Below are positions 61,276 to 64,000 of a stretch of DNA of 64,000 nt, in pieces; within the stretch, counting starts at the first letter, position 1, and every line of letters starts with the position of its first letter. Under the pieces are notes generated by a model. That model ran no database searches and was not told the DNA's origin. It worked only from the letters and a program-made list of their open reading frames with translations. The DNA comes from Scylla paramamosain (lineage: Eukaryota > Arthropoda > Malacostraca > Decapoda > Portunidae). The position numbers and the translations under genes are program-made. The DNA lies in NCBI RefSeq assembly GCF_035594125.1, contig NC_087180.1:14274115-14338114 (forward strand), in the 5' to 3' direction.

Positions 61276-61640
61276 TAGAACATAAGAACATAAGAAAATA
61301 AGGGAAGCTGCGAGAAGCCATCAGGCCTACACGTGGCAGTCCCTGCATGAAACATGCCTACCTATTGCCACCTATCATCCCCATCCATAAATTTGTTTAA
61401 TCATCTTTTAAAGCTCCCTAATGACTCACCACTGAGTACTAAGTGCGTTTCATTCATCTACCACTCTATTTGAGAACCAGCTCCTTTCTATCTCATTTTT
61501 TTTTTTTTTCAAGCTTGAACCTGTTATTTCTAGTTCTATCATGATTACTGATCCTGAGAATTTTGCTTGTAACCTTTATACCACTTAAAATTTTCTATCA
61601 GGGCCCCTCATAACCTACGTCTCGCTAAGGAATGTAAGGA
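61276..61640 (-). mobile_element. Retroelement 3' end, best-preserved copy
   Basis: Starts with the tail AACATAAGAACATAAGAAAA (61279) then GGGAAGCTGCGAGAAGCC and AGGCCTACACGTGGCAGTCC. Beyond it, read on the - strand, broken frames give ENFKWYKGYKQNSQDQ (upstream) and, nearer the tail, SNRVVDE-like and FMDGDDR-like pieces, the same order as at 40 kb. Stop codons and a poly-T/A insertion (61499-61511) disrupt the frame. It is a truncated non-LTR-type element in my judgement; the superfamily is not provable from this fragment. Confidence 0.72.
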
Positions 61641-61874
61641 GATGCAACACGGGTGTTTTGTCGAGTATGGATGTGTAGAGGGTGGGAGTGAGCGCCGACG
61701 TAGGTTAGGAAGAGAAAACCGGGCTACTCCAAATACCAGGCGCCTTACGTTTAATTATGCATCACCACGAAATGTCAGGCGAGTCTCCCCGTTTCCGGTG
61801 CGATCTGGACGTGTGGCGCACCTGTTGTGGGATAGAGGTTGTTGTTTGCATGTTCAGGTTATCTTTGTGGCAAG

Positions 61875-61877
<3 letters not shown>

Positions 61878-61950
<73 letters not shown>
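61878..61950. repeat. (TC)n microsatellite
   Basis: 73 bp, pure. Confidence 0.98.
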
Positions 61951-61951
<1 letters not shown>

Positions 61952-62169
61952 GGGTGTGTGTACTTGCACCTTCATGCATAGGGTGAAGGGGCGGCAGCTA
62001 GGAAGGTGTAGCAGTGTTGCATCGATGTGGGCAGGTGAGGCAACACAGGCGAGGGTGTAGCACGCGTGGCCAAGGAAAGGTGTATGGGGCGTGGCCAGGT
62101 GTTAGACGTTGATTTGACAGGGAGAAATTACCCCCATCTTGCTCCTAACACGCTACACTTCTCAACTCG

Positions 62170-62300
62170 CACCTACAACCTTAATTCCTTCTCCACACCC
62201 TCTCTACACCTCCCACCCTTCTCTTCACCCCATCTCTACAAACTTAATTCCTTCTCCAGAGCCTCTCTATTCCCACACCCTTCCATTTCATCCCATCACA
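62170..62300. repeat. Two-copy tandem duplication, 63-bp period
   Basis: CTACAA(C/A)CTTAATTCC then TTCTCCA(C/G)A(C/G)CCTCTCTA at 62173 and 62236. Confidence 0.85.
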
Positions 62301-62559
62301 CCCTACCAACACCCTGATCTATATTTTGCAACTTCCCTGACACACGGAGACCTCCCTTCAGAAAAGACACTTCAGGACATTTTTCAGGTTTCTTGTTGAA
62401 TGAAAAGACGAGTTCGTTTTTTCCTCTAACTTGAATGAAAGAGAATATTAATTAGACGGACAGGCAAATAAGGTAAGGGAACAAGTAGGCAAGTTAATAT
62501 ATCATAAAACTCAGACAGGTATAGTGATGTTAAATAAGATAGAGATACGTAATAACCTA

Positions 62560-62960
62560 AGCTTAACGTCCTCTCATTAATTCGAGTAAAAGGTTGTGTC
62601 ACAGGTTCGAATCCCAAAAAAAGGACACAATTTCCTTTATGTAACCTAAAACATCTTTACACCCAAAATGACTTCAAGCCTCACTCCCTCGCTAACTACC
62701 TAAATTTAATTTCTCCTTAATAACTCGAGTAAAAGGTTGCGTCACTAAGCTTCGAATATCCCAAAAAGACGCAAATTCCTTTATATAACCTAAACATCTT
62801 TAAGCCTAAGTGACTTAAGCTTCACTCCGTCTCTCACAACCTAAAACTTATCTTCTTAATAACTCGAGTAAAATAAAGCTTCGAATCTCCCAAAAGACCA
62901 AAATTCCCTTGTGTAACGCAAACATCTTTAACACCCCAAGTGACTCGAAGTTCCACTCTC
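62560..62960. repeat. Three-copy tandem array, 139-143-bp unit
   Basis: TAA(T/C)TCGAGTAAAA landmarks at 62578, 62721 and 62860. Each is followed by CTTCGAAT-TCCCAAAA, AATTCC(T/C)TT-TGTAAC and CAAACATCTTTA. The first copy reads GGTTCGAATCC (62604-62614), a perfect RNA polymerase III box B, but no matching box A is seen. Confidence 0.87.
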
Positions 62961-63214
62961 CCTCTCCCTCTCCCTCTCCCAGCGCAGCCTGACACTCTAA
63001 GCTACCTTCTGTCCTGAATAATACTGAGCCCGCTTGATTCCCTCCCGTGTTATGAACAGAAAAAAAGGAAGACCGAAAAATACCGCTCAGGCTCCCGTCA
63101 TAAAGAACACAATTCCCTCCCACGCGCACAACACGACCAGGTAACAGGTGGCGCACTGCAGGTAACCAGATGGAGCATAAATACGCATGAAAAAAAGAAT
63201 TGTACATGCGAGCT

Positions 63215-63255
63215 TTTATGTGTGTGTGTGTGTCTGTGTGTGTGTGTGTGTGTGT
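63215..63255. repeat. (TG)n microsatellite
   Basis: About 40 bp with one TCTG break near 63232. A CCCTCT run (62955-62985) lies to the left. Confidence 0.95.
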
Positions 63256-63507
63256 AGTGAGGTATCTCATTTGATCTATTTTCATGCTTTTCTGTAAACT
63301 TTCCTGCGTGTTCTTATTTCCTCAAACCCGCAAGGTATTCATTTCCGATCTTTTCCCTGTACTATTTATACTGGATGGAGTGGGGGGTGGGGAGAGAGCC
63401 TTCTGCTTTACTGTCCTTTTCTTATAATATTGCTTTCTCACTACCTTTAAGTCCAGATCATTTCGTGGGGACATCGAGGTCTGTTGTGACCTTTGTATAT
63501 ATGTAAC

Positions 63508-63542
63508 TCTGCGTGTGTATGTGTGTGTGTGTGTGTGTGTGT
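63508..63542. repeat. (GT)n microsatellite
   Basis: About 34 bp with one TATG near 63518. Confidence 0.95.
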
Positions 63543-63781
63543 CCAAAGTTTCCCCTTCCAGAGTACGATGTGTCGCCAGTTAGTGACTTCCAAGCCACTG
63601 ATGCGTTGGCAGACCGTTCCCTGTCCCGGTTTACGTTCGTCCGTAAGTCGTCGCTTTACCACCGGACTAGCATCGTCACCTCCACTATCCGTCAACCTTG
63701 TCCTTGTACTTATCCTCGGTTAATGAAGCCCCCCATTAATGTTATGTATTACCATCATTTTACTTAATGTTTTCTGGTCGA

Positions 63782-63930
63782 GTTGTCTTTACTGAATCCT
63801 CTCGTTATTTCCTCGTTTTAAGCTTATTTTGTATCATCCTTTCTGTATTCAACGTTTTTGGCTTGTTGTCTTTACTGAACCCGCTTTCGTTGAGTATTCC
63901 CTGGTTTTAAAGTTATTTTTGTCTCATGTC
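63782..63930. repeat. Two-copy tandem duplication, about 83-bp period
   Basis: GTTGTCTTTACTGAA(T/C)CC...TTTTAA(A)G(C/T)TTATTTT(T)GT at 63782 and 63865. Confidence 0.8.
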
Positions 63931-64000
63931 CGTTTACTTATTCCGTGCAGTGTGTTCCTCACTAATTAATCGCCTTCCTCTTTTATTGCCCCTTTCGTCC

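Noticed and set aside
62604..62614. tRNA gene suggested by GGTTCGAATCC
   Set aside because: No box A at the right distance and no cloverleaf; sits in a tandem array whose other copies lack the box.
63590..63705. tRNA-like box A (TAGTCCGGTGGTAAAGCG, - strand)
   Set aside because: The expected box B position reads CGAACGTAAACCGGG, too far from GGTTCGANTCC; left out of the feature list.

Overview
The window looks like nuclear DNA from a decapod crustacean, most likely a brachyuran crab; that assignment is an inference. It rests on three things: an extreme load of long, nearly pure (TC/GA)n and (TG/CA)n microsatellites; a degenerate stretch of the arthropod telomere motif TTAGG at about 5.46-5.65 kb; and at least six remnants of one retroelement tail (core CCACGTGTAGGCCT on one strand, AGGCCTACACGTGG on the other) that I recall as common in crab and shrimp genomes. 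There are no operons, no bacterial-style genes and no viral genes, and no complete gene can be supported. Most long open frames are artefacts of microsatellites (poly-LS, poly-RE, poly-CV, poly-TH, poly-S/L/P).

The best gene signal is at 25.7-27.3 kb on the + strand. A GC-rich ATG exon (25721-25810) ends in a GTAAGT donor. It joins in phase to 26255-26330, and less certainly to 27141-27296, where a (TC)n microsatellite would serve as the polypyrimidine tract. A possible last exon lies at 28383-28438. The product is not recognised; its start is rich in Arg and Glu and probably helical. Weaker isolated exon candidates lie at 1290-1325, 6858-6978, 10198-10286, 44741-44786 and, on the - strand, 24169-24234. 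CpG-rich or promoter-like blocks lie at 7.79-8.01, 13.18-13.83 and 43.65-43.72 kb (the last with four CCAAT boxes).

The rest is repeat landscape. About 55 (TC/GA)n tracts of roughly 50-140 bp total about 4.8 kb, or about 7% of the window. They are joined by (TG/CA)n, TCC, TTC, TAC/TAG, AAT and AAC tracts. Between them, most blocks that look unique are short local tandem arrays of 2-5 diverged copies with units of 25-245 bp, most often 80-145 bp (for example 17.6-18.1, 34.8-35.2, 45.6-45.95, 50.5-51.07 and 62.6-62.96 kb).

Mobile-element traces are: two short TTAA-flanked elements with matching CCCTTTCACTGC-type termini (47135-47327 and 49941-50149) plus an orphan end at 5279-5294; a foldback element with the repeated motif GGACNNTTTGGCC (48.71-48.98 kb); tRNA-derived SINE-like promoters near 2.46-2.52 and 21.24-21.28 kb; and the retroelement relics at 4.6-5.1, 21.3, 40.0-40.5, 52.5, 56.7, 57.0 and 61.3-61.6 kb.

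The region as a whole reads as intergenic or large-intron DNA around at most one or two small exons. Nothing in it amounts to a demonstrable new multi-gene system. The most informative anomalies are the short-element insertion that splits a tandem array at 47.1-47.3 kb, the foldback element at 48.7 kb, the recursive-splice-like junctions, and the pervasive small local duplications.
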